The notes under the pieces: model-generated | Database searches by the model: none | Told to the model about the DNA's origin: nothing | What the model saw: the letters and a program-made list of their open reading frames with translations, nothing else | Source: UBA1858 sp045105615 | Lineage (GTDB): Bacteria > Pseudomonadota > Gammaproteobacteria > UBA4575 | NCBI GenBank assembly: GCA_045105615.1 | Contig: JBGCDS010000043.1 | Coordinates: 1-17,091 of the forward strand | Length of the DNA: 17,091 nt | Reading direction: 5' to 3' | Made by a program: the position numbers and the translations under genes | Shown here: positions 8,143-15,390 of the stretch, one piece after another | Numbering within the stretch: position 1 is the first letter of the stretch | How the letters are laid out: each line of letters starts with the position of its first letter

Positions 8143-8619
8143 TTAGACGAGCTTAGTCGGCGATAAAATTATGCCGTCTTCATCTGCGTAAGCAAACTGA
8201 CCAGGGATAAAATCTGCATCGGCAAAATGAACTGGAATATCAATTTCACCCTCACCTTTTTTCACGCTCTTCAACGGTAATGTGCCGATGGCTTTGACGC
8301 CAAGACTAATGGTGGCAATGACACCTGAGTCACGGATGCAGCCATAGACAATAATCCCATTCCAGCCATTATCAGTCCCCATCTGAGCCAGAATATCGCC
8401 AACCATGGCGCAGCGAGTCGAGCCACCGCCATCAACAACTAGTACACGGCCTTTACCGTCCTGTTCTAACTGCTTTCTGACCAATGAGTTATCTTCAAAG
8501 CATTTTACGGTTGAAATTTCACCGCAAAAGGAAATATTTTTCCCATAGTCTTGAAACAGAGGTTGTGCGATAGATAACGAATCTGAGTGATCGTCACATA
8601 AATCTGCTGTCTTAAACAT
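8143..8619 (-). CDS. rraA: RraA-family protein (RNase E activity regulator / HMG aldolase-like)
   Basis: This 158-residue protein is co-linear with E. coli RraA (161), a trimeric protein that binds RNase E and dampens mRNA decay. Characteristic segments are TVKCFEDN (37-44), GRVLVVDGGGSTRCAMVGD (57-75), YGCIRDSG (92-99) and YADEDGIILS (144-153). The fold is shared with 4-hydroxy-4-methyl-2-oxoglutarate aldolases. Their Arg-Asp pair is present (Arg96, Asp97), but the acidic residue expected three positions after the Asp is Val100. That argues for the regulator over the aldolase. The ATG is preceded by AAGG with a long spacing (11 nt). It is the first gene of the minus-strand group and diverges from aceA. 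Confidence 0.82.
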   Translation of the reverse strand: MFKTADLCDDHSDSLSIAQPLFQDYGKNISFCGEISTVKCFEDNSLVRKQLEQDGKGRVLVVDGGGSTRCAMVGDILAQMGTDNGWNGIIVYGCIRDSGVIATISLGVKAIGTLPLKSVKKGEGEIDIPVHFADADFIPGQFAYADEDGIILSPTKLV

Positions 8620-8968
8620 GTTTTGTAAGCCTTTGTAATTATTATTAAAACTGATATTTAATTAGAGCCCGAAAAGGCAAATACTCTAGATTGGTGATTA
8701 GTTTGATGGCTGAATAATAGGGGCCCAATAGCATGCAGGCAAGAGGCTTCTTATAAAAGTATGGATATGGGTTAGATATCACAAGACTCGTTTAAAAGTA
8801 TTTGCTAATATACGGGACCTTTTTTTGGGCATCCTCCGGGACGAGGGTGCTAGTTGGTATTAATGCGCAGATAATTTTAATGTTCTTGAGAGAGATTCAT
8901 ATTCTGTTTTTTAGTGCTTAAGCCAACAGGACCATACGAACAATTTAAAAACTTTTGGAGAGTGTGAT
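8620..8968. promoter_or_regulatory. Divergent intergenic region between rraA and aceA
   Basis: These 349 nt have no convincing ORF and must hold the promoters for both directions. At 8829-8850 a hairpin with an 8-bp stem (one G-T wobble, GCATCCTC / GAGGGTGC, loop CGGGAC) directly follows a run of seven T. A T-run before the stem is the wrong order for a plus-strand terminator. On the minus strand the stem is followed by A-rich, not T-rich, sequence. A structured aceA leader or a regulatory RNA element is possible. I could not assign a -35/-10 pair with confidence. Confidence 0.45.
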
Positions 8969-10555
8969 ATGTCAAATTATCAAAGTGCTATTGAAGCAGT
9001 AAGAGCAATCAAAGAAAAAGCCGGGGACTCTTGGGATGCTATTAACCCTGAATCAGTAGCCCGTATGCGAGTGCAGAACAGATTCAAAACAGGCTTAGAG
9101 ATTGCTCAGTACACTGCAGACATCATGCGCAGAGATATGGCAGCTTATGATGCTGACAGTTCTAAGTACACTCAATCTCTAGGTTGCTGGCATGGTTTCA
9201 TTGGCCAACAGAAAATGATTTCTATCAAGAAACATTTTAATGGTAATACGGATCGTCGTTACTTATATCTTTCAGGTTGGATGGTAGCAGCACTACGCAG
9301 TGAGTTCGGTCCATTGCCTGACCAGTCTATGCATGAAAAAACAACAGTCGCTTCTTTGGTTGAAGAACTTTATACCTTTCTACGTCAAGCCGATGCACGT
9401 GAATTGGGTGGTCTTTTCCGCGCGTTAGACGCGGCAACAAGTAAGAGCGAAAAAGCTGCTATTCAAGATCAGATAGATAATCACGTGACTCATGTTGTGC
9501 CAATTATTGCTGATATTGATGCGGGCTTTGGTAATGCTGAAGCAACTTACCTAATGGCTAAGCAAATGATCGAAGCCGGTGCCTGTGCACTTCAAATTGA
9601 AAACCAAGTGGCCGATGAGAAGCAATGTGGCCATCAAGACGGTAAAGTAACGGTTCCTCATGCTGATTTTCATTCTAAAATTCGTGCATTGCGTCATGCT
9701 TTCTTAGAGCTGGGCATCGATAACGGCATTATTGTTTCACGTACTGATTCAGAAGGTGCGGGCCTTACTAAAGAAATCGCGGTGGTTAAAGAGCCGGGCG
9801 ATCAAGGTGACATATATAACTCATACTTAGATGTTGAAGAAATTGACGTCGCTGATATGGCTGAAGGTGATGTATGCTTTAATCGTGACGGCAAGCTGGT
9901 TCGTCCTAAGCGTTTACCTTCAGGTTTATATCAATTCCGCCAAGGTACAGGTCCAGAACGTTGTGTATTTGACAGCATTGAAGCCATTAAAGCAGGCGCT
10001 GACTTACTTTGGATTGAAACAGCAACACCAAGTGTTGCAGATATTGCGGCAATGATGAACGAAGTGCGAAAAGAAATACCGAATGCTAAGCTTGTTTACA
10101 ACAATAGCCCATCATTCAACTGGACGATAAACTTCCGTCAACAAGCATACGATGCAATGGTTGCTGCGGGTGAAGATGTATCTAGCTATGTTCGTGCTGA
10201 TTTGATGAAGGTGGAGTACGATGATACTGAGCTAGCTGCAAGAGCGGATGATAAAATCCGTAGTTTCCAAGCAGATAGTTCGCGTGAAGCTGGTATCTTC
10301 CATCACTTAATTACATTACCTACTTACCATACAGCTGCGTTGTCTACTGATAACCTTGCTAAAGAATACTTTGGCGACCAAAGTATGTTGGGTTATGTTG
10401 CAGGCGTACAGCGTAAAGAAATTCGTCAAGGTATTGCCTGTGTTAAACACCAAAACATGTCAGGTTCTGATATGGGTGATGATCACAAAGAATACTTTGC
10501 GGGTGAAAATGCACTTAAAGCTGGCGGTGCGAAAAATACGTCTAATCAGTTCTAA
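8969..10555 (+). CDS. aceA: Isocitrate lyase
   Basis: This enzyme cleaves isocitrate to glyoxylate and succinate, the first step of the glyoxylate bypass needed for growth on acetate or fatty acids. At 528 residues it is the long form seen in Pseudomonas and Acinetobacter rather than the 434-residue E. coli form. The active-site loop reads KQCGH (218-222, catalytic Cys220), in the variant common to this long form. Metal and substrate segments ADIDAGFGN (181-189), SRTDSEGAG and WIETATPS are all present, as is a C-terminal FHHLITLPTYHTAAL. The start has an excellent Shine-Dalgarno (GGAGAG, 7 nt before the ATG). It lies immediately upstream of icd but separated by 200 nt and a hairpin, so the two are probably separate transcripts. 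Malate synthase is not in the window. Confidence 0.96.
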   Translation: MSNYQSAIEAVRAIKEKAGDSWDAINPESVARMRVQNRFKTGLEIAQYTADIMRRDMAAYDADSSKYTQSLGCWHGFIGQQKMISIKKHFNGNTDRRYLYLSGWMVAALRSEFGPLPDQSMHEKTTVASLVEELYTFLRQADARELGGLFRALDAATSKSEKAAIQDQIDNHVTHVVPIIADIDAGFGNAEATYLMAKQMIEAGACALQIENQVADEKQCGHQDGKVTVPHADFHSKIRALRHAFLELGIDNGIIVSRTDSEGAGLTKEIAVVKEPGDQGDIYNSYLDVEEIDVADMAEGDVCFNRDGKLVRPKRLPSGLYQFRQGTGPERCVFDSIEAIKAGADLLWIETATPSVADIAAMMNEVRKEIPNAKLVYNNSPSFNWTINFRQQAYDAMVAAGEDVSSYVRADLMKVEYDDTELAARADDKIRSFQADSSREAGIFHHLITLPTYHTAALSTDNLAKEYFGDQSMLGYVAGVQRKEIRQGIACVKHQNMSGSDMGDDHKEYFAGENALKAGGAKNTSNQF

Positions 10556-10640
10556 AGAGCTTTACAGAAGAAGAACAGTTCTAAACTAGATTTATAACAT
10601 TACTCACGGCACATTCGTGTCGAATAATGGCTTGAAAGTT

Positions 10641-10683
10641 TGGCTGATGTCCAAGTTTGGATGTCAGCTAGACTGTTAGTTTT
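10641..10683 (+). terminator. Probable intrinsic terminator after aceA
   Basis: A 12-bp stem with three G-T wobbles (10641-10652 with 10659-10670) and loop AAGTTT is followed by GACTGTTAG and then TTTT. It lies 86 nt past the aceA stop and before icd. The T-run is short and displaced by about 9 nt, so termination may be partial. Confidence 0.5.
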
Positions 10684-10755
10684 CCTATACACTCCCTCTA
10701 TGCTATTAGCATTCAGTTGCATGCTGATTTTGTGGTTATTTCACAGGGGTATGAC

Positions 10756-12105
10756 ATGAGAATTGAGACCTTCGAGCACATAAAAATCCCTCAACAAGGT
10801 GAAAAGATAACCATCAACGCTGATGGTTCACTCCAAATCCCAGATTGTCCCATTATTCCTTTCATAGAAGGGGATGGTATTGGCGTGGATGTTACACCTG
10901 CCATGCATCGAGTAGTCGACTTTGCGGTCAAGCAGGCTTATCAAGGCAAGCGCGCCATTGCATGGATGGAAATATATGCTGGTGAAAAAGCTAATAAACT
11001 TTATACAGAGGGTGCCTGGTTGCCCGATGAGTCTTTGAAAGTAATGCAAGACTACGTGGTCTCCATTAAAGGTCCTTTAGCGACACCAATTGGTGAAGGT
11101 ATGCGCTCTTTGAATGTAGCGATACGCCAACAGATGGATTTATACGCATGTGTGCGTCCAATTCGCTACTTTCCAGGAACGCCAACGCCAATGAAAGACT
11201 CGAAAACCACCGATATGGTGATATTTCGTGAAAATACAGAAGATATCTATGCGGGTATCGAATGGCCTGCTAAGTCCAAAGAAGTACAAAAAGTGCTCGA
11301 TTTTCTAATAAAGGAAATGGATGTTAATCAAATACGCTTCCCAGAATCATCTGGTATTGGCATTAAGCCAGTGTCTCAACAGGGCTCAGAGCGTTTAATT
11401 CGAAAGGCTATTCAGTTCGCCATTGATAATAACAGAAGCTCAGTGACGCTGGTTCACAAGGGCAATATTATGAAATTCACTGAAGGGGCATTTCGTAACT
11501 GGGGATATGACCTAGCCCAAAACGAGTTTGGGGCCAAGCTAATAGACGAGGGTCCCTGGTGTCAGTTAACTAACCCTAAAACACAGCACAAAATTATTAT
11601 CAAAGATGTAATTGCCGATAATTTCTTACAGCAAATACTTTTAAAACCAGAAATTTACGATGTTATTGCAACTCTAAACCTGAATGGTGATTATATTTCT
11701 GATGCATTAGCAGCCCAAGTAGGGGGAATCGGCATTGCGCCTGGTGCAAACATGGCTGATGCGGTCGCAGTGTTTGAAGCGACTCATGGCACTGCACCAA
11801 AATATGCCGGTAAAAATCGCGTCAACCCAGGTTCAATCATTCTGTCGGCAGAAATGATGCTACGCTATATGGGTTGGGAACAAGCAGCAGATCTCATTTT
11901 GAAAGGTGTTGGTGGAGCAATTGTTGCAAAAAAGGTAACCTATGATTTAGCTCGTGCACGGGCTGGGATGGCAGCTAAAATTGATGCAACCCCTTCCAGT
12001 ATCAGTACTAAAGATATTGAACAAAAACTAGAGCAGCTAATGCCAGGGGCAACATTGGTGACAACTTTAGGATTTAGCGAAGCAATTATTTCTCACATGA
12101 AATAA
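10756..12105 (+). CDS. icd: NADP-dependent isocitrate dehydrogenase
   Basis: It converts isocitrate and NADP+ to 2-oxoglutarate, CO2 and NADPH in the TCA cycle. The sequence is clearly E. coli Icd-type, with residues offset by +5. These include Ser118 (the regulatory phosphorylation serine), Arg124, Arg134, Arg158, Tyr165, Lys235 and metal-binding Asp288, Asp312 and Asp316. The NADP-specifying Lys349, Tyr350, Tyr396 and Arg400 are also present. I place the start at ATG 10756, six nt after AGGGG. A longer in-frame reading from TTG 10717 lacks family support. The product is 449 residues against 416 in E. coli. Most of the extra is a charged insert at about 402-434, near the C-terminus. No aceK kinase/phosphatase is seen nearby. 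Confidence 0.95.
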   Translation: MRIETFEHIKIPQQGEKITINADGSLQIPDCPIIPFIEGDGIGVDVTPAMHRVVDFAVKQAYQGKRAIAWMEIYAGEKANKLYTEGAWLPDESLKVMQDYVVSIKGPLATPIGEGMRSLNVAIRQQMDLYACVRPIRYFPGTPTPMKDSKTTDMVIFRENTEDIYAGIEWPAKSKEVQKVLDFLIKEMDVNQIRFPESSGIGIKPVSQQGSERLIRKAIQFAIDNNRSSVTLVHKGNIMKFTEGAFRNWGYDLAQNEFGAKLIDEGPWCQLTNPKTQHKIIIKDVIADNFLQQILLKPEIYDVIATLNLNGDYISDALAAQVGGIGIAPGANMADAVAVFEATHGTAPKYAGKNRVNPGSIILSAEMMLRYMGWEQAADLILKGVGGAIVAKKVTYDLARARAGMAAKIDATPSSISTKDIEQKLEQLMPGATLVTTLGFSEAIISHMK

Positions 12106-12145
12106 ATTTTGTAACCATCACTAATTTAACTGATTAAATTTTATA

Positions 12146-12829
12146 ATGCATATAGCGTTACTTGAAGACGATGAAGATCAATCTGTATTGATGCAAGCTA
12201 CGCTAGAAGATGCGGGACATAAGTGTGCTGTGTTTGAGACAGGCAAATCCATGACGATGGCATTGTTGCATGAAAGTTATGACTTGCTAATTCTAGATTG
12301 GTTTGTGCCAGACATGGATGGTCTAGAGGTGCTGAAGTGGGTAAGAGAGTCTATGGACTGGAGAATACCAGTGCTATTCATAACTCAGCGTGACGAAGAA
12401 GAAAATGTTGTGCAAGCCTTGCAAGGCGGTGCAGATGACTATATGTCTAAACCCGTAAAGCGTGCAGAAATGTTAGCACGGATAGATTCAATCAGTCGTC
12501 GTACACAGCAAGCTAATGCAGATGATGATGAATTAGAATTCGCTCCTTATAGTTTGCAGCGTACTTCAAAGACAGTGAAGTTAAATGGCGAAAATATTGA
12601 AATAACACGTAAAGAATTTGAGCTAACACTGTTCTTCTTCAAAAATGCTGGACGTGTGTTATCTAGAGGTTACATATTGGAAACTGTTTGGGGTAGAAGT
12701 GCAGAAGTAAATACACGCACGGTAGATACACATATCAGTCGATTGCGACGTAAATTAAATATCGGTGTGGAAAATGGTTGGAAATTAACATCGATATATC
12801 AACATGGTTATCGTCTTGAAAAAAGTTAA
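12146..12829 (+). CDS. OmpR/PhoB-family response regulator
   Basis: This is a 227-residue two-component transcription regulator. The receiver domain (1-118) has the acidic pocket Glu7-Asp8-Asp9, phosphoacceptor Asp51 in LILDWFVPDMDG, Thr80 and Lys102 in the SKP motif. The C-terminal winged helix (about 124-225) includes a recognition helix with TRTVDTHISRLRRKL (190-204) and the terminal wing GYRLEK. No histidine kinase is adjacent. The next gene carries an Hpt domain, so phosphate may arrive from a remote kinase by relay. The ATG has no recognisable Shine-Dalgarno (upstream TTAAATTTTATA), only 40 nt after icd. The DNA target is unknown. Confidence 0.92.
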   Translation: MHIALLEDDEDQSVLMQATLEDAGHKCAVFETGKSMTMALLHESYDLLILDWFVPDMDGLEVLKWVRESMDWRIPVLFITQRDEEENVVQALQGGADDYMSKPVKRAEMLARIDSISRRTQQANADDDELEFAPYSLQRTSKTVKLNGENIEITRKEFELTLFFFKNAGRVLSRGYILETVWGRSAEVNTRTVDTHISRLRRKLNIGVENGWKLTSIYQHGYRLEKS

Positions 12830-12903
12830 TCATCAAGCTAATTTCTACAACATAATTTTATATAAACGCGAACAATGAACTTCATAGCTTTGAGGGCTCG
12901 AAC

Positions 12904-14571
12904 GTGAAAGAAGTAAAACCGTTGGACAACGACAAGTTCGAGCGGATACGCGAAATATATGTAGAGTCATTTCCTGAGAAAATACAGCAGTTAAGGCAGT
13001 GTTGGGCTGAATTAAATGCAACGACCAGCTACCATGAGCCGCTTGCTCTGTTAAGAACAGAAGTACATAAAATTGCTGGCTCTAGTGGTTCGCATGAGTT
13101 TAATGATATTCATGATTTGGCAAAAAATGTAGAACTTAACATTGTTAAAGTGTTAGATGAAAAATCTATATGGGATAAAGATAAACAAGACATTGGCAAC
13201 TTAGTCCAGCAGTTGGTCGATACGCTAGAAAATGAACTACTCAACTATAATTTCAGTGATGACAGTGAGGATAATATTCCACGCTTAGATACTTTGCAGC
13301 TATCTCATCGTGAATTAGTTATTTTTATTGTTAGTCATCGTTCTGTAGAACTCTCGTTGCTATCCAATTTATTGGAAACACGTGGTTTTACTGTCATTGC
13401 CTTCAGTACAATAGAACGTGCACAGGCGATGTCGAAGACAGTTGAGCCTTCTATTGTTGTTTTAGATTTGGGTGATGCAAACCAAATTAAGCTAAATAAA
13501 GATACCAAAGACGCGTTTCAATCAGTCGATAGTCAACCACCAGCCTTTGTTGTTATCTCGCGTAGAGATGATGTTGAAACACGAAAAATGGCGGCTCGAT
13601 TTGAAGCAGAAGCGTTTTTTGCCACACCTATTAATGCTCATAATTTCAGTTCGACATTAGATGTGGTGCTCGAGTCACGTGGCAACAATGGATGCGGGGT
13701 GTTGTTGATTGATAGACAGCAGCAGCGCATTTCATATATTGAGAAAGCCTTGTTATGTGAGAATATTAAATGCCGAGTGATTGGTGTGATTGATAATATC
13801 ATTGACGAGCTTGTTAACTTTAAGCCAGATTTAATTTTAATCGCTTATGATAAAGATGATGATTATTGGCGCGATGGTGCGCGCATTATTCGTTTGCATG
13901 AGTCACATTTTAATATGCCCATCATCTTCTTGCTTGAAGAAGAATCGAATCAAGCTAAATTAGAAGCATTGCATGCCGGGGCGGATGATTGTATCTATGG
14001 GCATGAATTGCAAGACGAGCAATTTCAAATACTCAAGCAAAGAATATTTAGATTTAGAAGAGCGAATCATTTAATTATTATGGATTCGTTAACAGGCGCA
14101 TTAAATAGAGATGCATTCCTAGAGCGCGCTAATGAAGAAATTAGCTTATCCATACGCAGAAAAGAAAGTATCTGCCTGGCAATGATCGATGTTGATCACT
14201 TTAAGTTGATCAATGATGAGAATGGTCATGTCGTCGGTGATTATGTGTTGAGGCATATCTCAGATTACTTAAACAATCGTTTGCGCCGATCAGATGTGGT
14301 AGGTAGATATGCAGGCGATGAATTTTTAGTTCTGCTGCCAGACACAGATTTAGATAGTGCTTATCTAGTATTGGATATGATCAGGAAAAACTTAGTGGCG
14401 CATAATATAAAAGTGAATAATGCAGATGTACGTGTATCCATCAGCCTTGGTTTGATTGCAGCACGTCCAACAGAACCACTAGATATTGAAACATTAATAG
14501 TAGATGCCGATAAGAAATTATACGAAGCGAAAGTCGCGGGTAGAAATATGTTAGTAGCTGGTATTGCATAA
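12904..14571 (+). CDS. Hpt - pseudo-receiver - pseudo-receiver - GGDEF diguanylate cyclase
   Basis: This is a 555-residue predicted cytoplasmic signalling protein. The N-terminal Hpt domain (about 8-115) has the phosphohistidine motif HKIAGSSGS (His55). The first receiver-like domain (about 136-255) keeps a VVLDL strand (Asp188), but where the acidic pair belongs it reads VSHR. The second (about 264-375) has lost the acceptor (LILIA, Ala314). Both are probably non-phosphorylatable or altered. The GGDEF domain (about 392-555) has DSLTGALNR, metal Asp429, the active loop AGDEF (470-474), and an inhibitory RxxD site (Arg461, Asp464). It should make cyclic di-GMP; AGDEF is a tolerated variant. 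The GTG start is fixed by GAGGG at 12892-12896, 7 nt upstream. It lies 74 nt after the response regulator and is likely part of the same pathway. Confidence 0.9.
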   Translation: MKEVKPLDNDKFERIREIYVESFPEKIQQLRQCWAELNATTSYHEPLALLRTEVHKIAGSSGSHEFNDIHDLAKNVELNIVKVLDEKSIWDKDKQDIGNLVQQLVDTLENELLNYNFSDDSEDNIPRLDTLQLSHRELVIFIVSHRSVELSLLSNLLETRGFTVIAFSTIERAQAMSKTVEPSIVVLDLGDANQIKLNKDTKDAFQSVDSQPPAFVVISRRDDVETRKMAARFEAEAFFATPINAHNFSSTLDVVLESRGNNGCGVLLIDRQQQRISYIEKALLCENIKCRVIGVIDNIIDELVNFKPDLILIAYDKDDDYWRDGARIIRLHESHFNMPIIFLLEEESNQAKLEALHAGADDCIYGHELQDEQFQILKQRIFRFRRANHLIIMDSLTGALNRDAFLERANEEISLSIRRKESICLAMIDVDHFKLINDENGHVVGDYVLRHISDYLNNRLRRSDVVGRYAGDEFLVLLPDTDLDSAYLVLDMIRKNLVAHNIKVNNADVRVSISLGLIAARPTEPLDIETLIVDADKKLYEAKVAGRNMLVAGIA

Positions 14572-14604
14572 AATAAAGCAATACATTAACAAGGAAGAAA
14601 ATAG

Positions 14605-14946
14605 TTGAACATGGCAAACGAAGAAATTTTTAAAGTGATATTCCACAATCAAGGCAAAGTATATGAGCTATTTGCCAGGGAAGTGTATCAGTCGGATATG
14701 TATGGATTTATTACCATTGAAGAAATCACCTTTAGTGAGCGTGATTCTGTAGTTGTCGATCCTGGCGAAGAAAAACTAAAAACTGAATTCGACTCAGTCA
14801 AGCGATGTTATATTCCCATGCATTCAATCATAAGAATTGATGAGGTGGAAAAACAAGGAGTATCTAAAATCTCCGATGTTGATTCAAAAGTCATGCAATT
14901 TCCAGGTACGGTATATACACCAGGGAATGACGCAGACAAAGTATAA
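14605..14946 (+). CDS. DUF1820-family protein
   Basis: This is a small cytoplasmic protein of unknown function, conserved in gammaproteobacteria. The family pattern is clear: IFKVIFHNQGKVYELFA near the N-terminus, then YQSDMYGFITIEE, VVVDPGEEKLK and PMHSIIRIDEVEKQG. It has no signal peptide or membrane segment. Two starts are possible, TTG 14605 and ATG 14611. AAGGA at 14591-14595 is 9 nt from the TTG but 15 nt from the ATG, so the TTG is better placed even though the family start resembles the ATG. It lies 33 nt after the diguanylate cyclase and probably shares its transcript. Its stop codon overlaps a TATAAT hexamer (14942-14947) that may serve the tRNA gene. Confidence 0.85.
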   Translation: MNMANEEIFKVIFHNQGKVYELFAREVYQSDMYGFITIEEITFSERDSVVVDPGEEKLKTEFDSVKRCYIPMHSIIRIDEVEKQGVSKISDVDSKVMQFPGTVYTPGNDADKV

Positions 14947-14947
14947 T
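14942..14947 (+). promoter_or_regulatory. Possible -10 element for the tRNA-Ser gene
   Basis: A perfect TATAAT lies 27 nt before the mature tRNA 5' end, overlapping the DUF1820 stop codon. No good -35 hexamer is present at 16-18 nt upstream, so the tRNA could equally be read through from the upstream genes. Confidence 0.3.
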
Positions 14948-14973
14948 GATAAGCAATAAATAGTAACCTACTA

Positions 14974-15063
14974 GGAGAGATGACAGAGTGGCTTAATGTG
15001 CTCGCTTGGAAAGCGTGTGTACTTTAATCGGTACCGAGGGTTCGAATCCCTCTCTCTCCGCCA
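14974..15063 (+). tRNA. tRNA-Ser (anticodon GGA)
   Basis: This is a class II tRNA with an encoded CCA end. The acceptor stem GGAGAGA (14974-14980) pairs with TCTCTCC (15053-15059), with discriminator G and CCA at 15061-15063. The D-stem is ACA/TGT. The anticodon loop TTGGAAA has GGA at 15008-15010, reading UCC and UCU. The long variable arm has a GTAC/GTAC stem. The T-arm is GAGGG-TTCGAAT-CCCTC. The anticodon stem CTCGC/GCGTG contains one T-T mismatch (15002 against 15016). All other stems pair well, so the gene is probably functional. Confidence 0.95.
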
Positions 15064-15135
15064 GACGCTCCAAAGAAATTTATGTAACTATCTGTTAAAT
15101 AAGAGAATATATTAAAATAATACTTTCGTGGTTTA

Positions 15136-15160
15136 GCCTATATACGGGTGTATATACGGC
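15136..15160 (+). terminator. Hairpin downstream of tRNA-Ser, possible terminator
   Basis: GCC-TATATAC / GTATATA-GGC forms a 10-bp stem with one bulged C and loop GGGT. A T-run (TTTTT) follows only about 17 nt later. It may end the tRNA transcript, but the distance to the T-run makes this weak. Confidence 0.35.
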
Positions 15161-15230
15161 AGTGATATAAAATCTCTTTTTCGTTGGCACTATCTCTCTT
15201 GTCGCGATTTCAATTTATTAATCCTATATT

Positions 15231-15286
15231 AGAGCAGTTGGCTTTTAACCAATTTGTCGAGCGTTCGAGTCGCTCACGGCCCACCA
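15231..15286 (+). pseudogene. 3' fragment of a tRNA-Lys(UUU) gene, probable attachment-site scar
   Basis: From AGAGC onward the sequence matches a lysine tRNA. The anticodon stem GTTGG/CCAAT has loop CTTTTAA (anticodon TTT). The T-arm GAGCG-TTCGAGT-CGCTC is perfect, and the 3' end is GGCCCACCA. The 5' acceptor strand and most of the D-arm are absent, replaced by unrelated A/T-rich sequence. Tyrosine recombinases commonly integrate in the 3' half of tRNA genes and leave exactly such a fragment. With phage remnants to the right, I read it as an att remnant. Decay of a former intact gene is the alternative. Confidence 0.8.
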
Positions 15287-15329
15287 TTTAAAACAATCAC
15301 TTACAAATTCTCTGAACGCCTTAAAGACG

Positions 15330-15351
15330 TTTGGTTGGACTTTGGTTGGAC
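15330..15351 (+). repeat. Tandem repeat of TTTGGTTGGAC
   Basis: Two exact head-to-tail copies of an 11-bp unit lie 43 nt after the tRNA-Lys fragment. The second runs into GGAC-TTTC-GTCC, a small hairpin. Short direct repeats beside an att core can be integrase arm-binding sites; that role is inferred only from position. Confidence 0.6.
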
Positions 15352-15390
15352 TTTCGTCCGGTTACAAAACATACTTGCCTGCATAATAAT

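Noticed and set aside
8829..8850. Intrinsic terminator for rraA or aceA
   Set aside because: The T-run precedes the stem on the plus strand and the minus strand has A's after it, so neither direction has the required layout.
8885..8905. Sigma-70 promoter from TTGAGA and TATTCT upstream of aceA
   Set aside because: The spacing between the hexamers is about 8 nt, far too short.
9831..10055. Alternate-frame ORFs inside aceA (also at 10356-10589)
   Set aside because: aceA is intact across this region and these frames show no family pattern.
10717..10755. TTG-initiated 13-residue N-terminal extension of isocitrate dehydrogenase
   Set aside because: ATG 10756 has AGGGG at ideal spacing and matches the family start, whereas the extension has no Shine-Dalgarno or homology.
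15330..15351. Start of a CRISPR array
   Set aside because: There are only two copies of an 11-bp unit with no spacer between them, and no cas genes.
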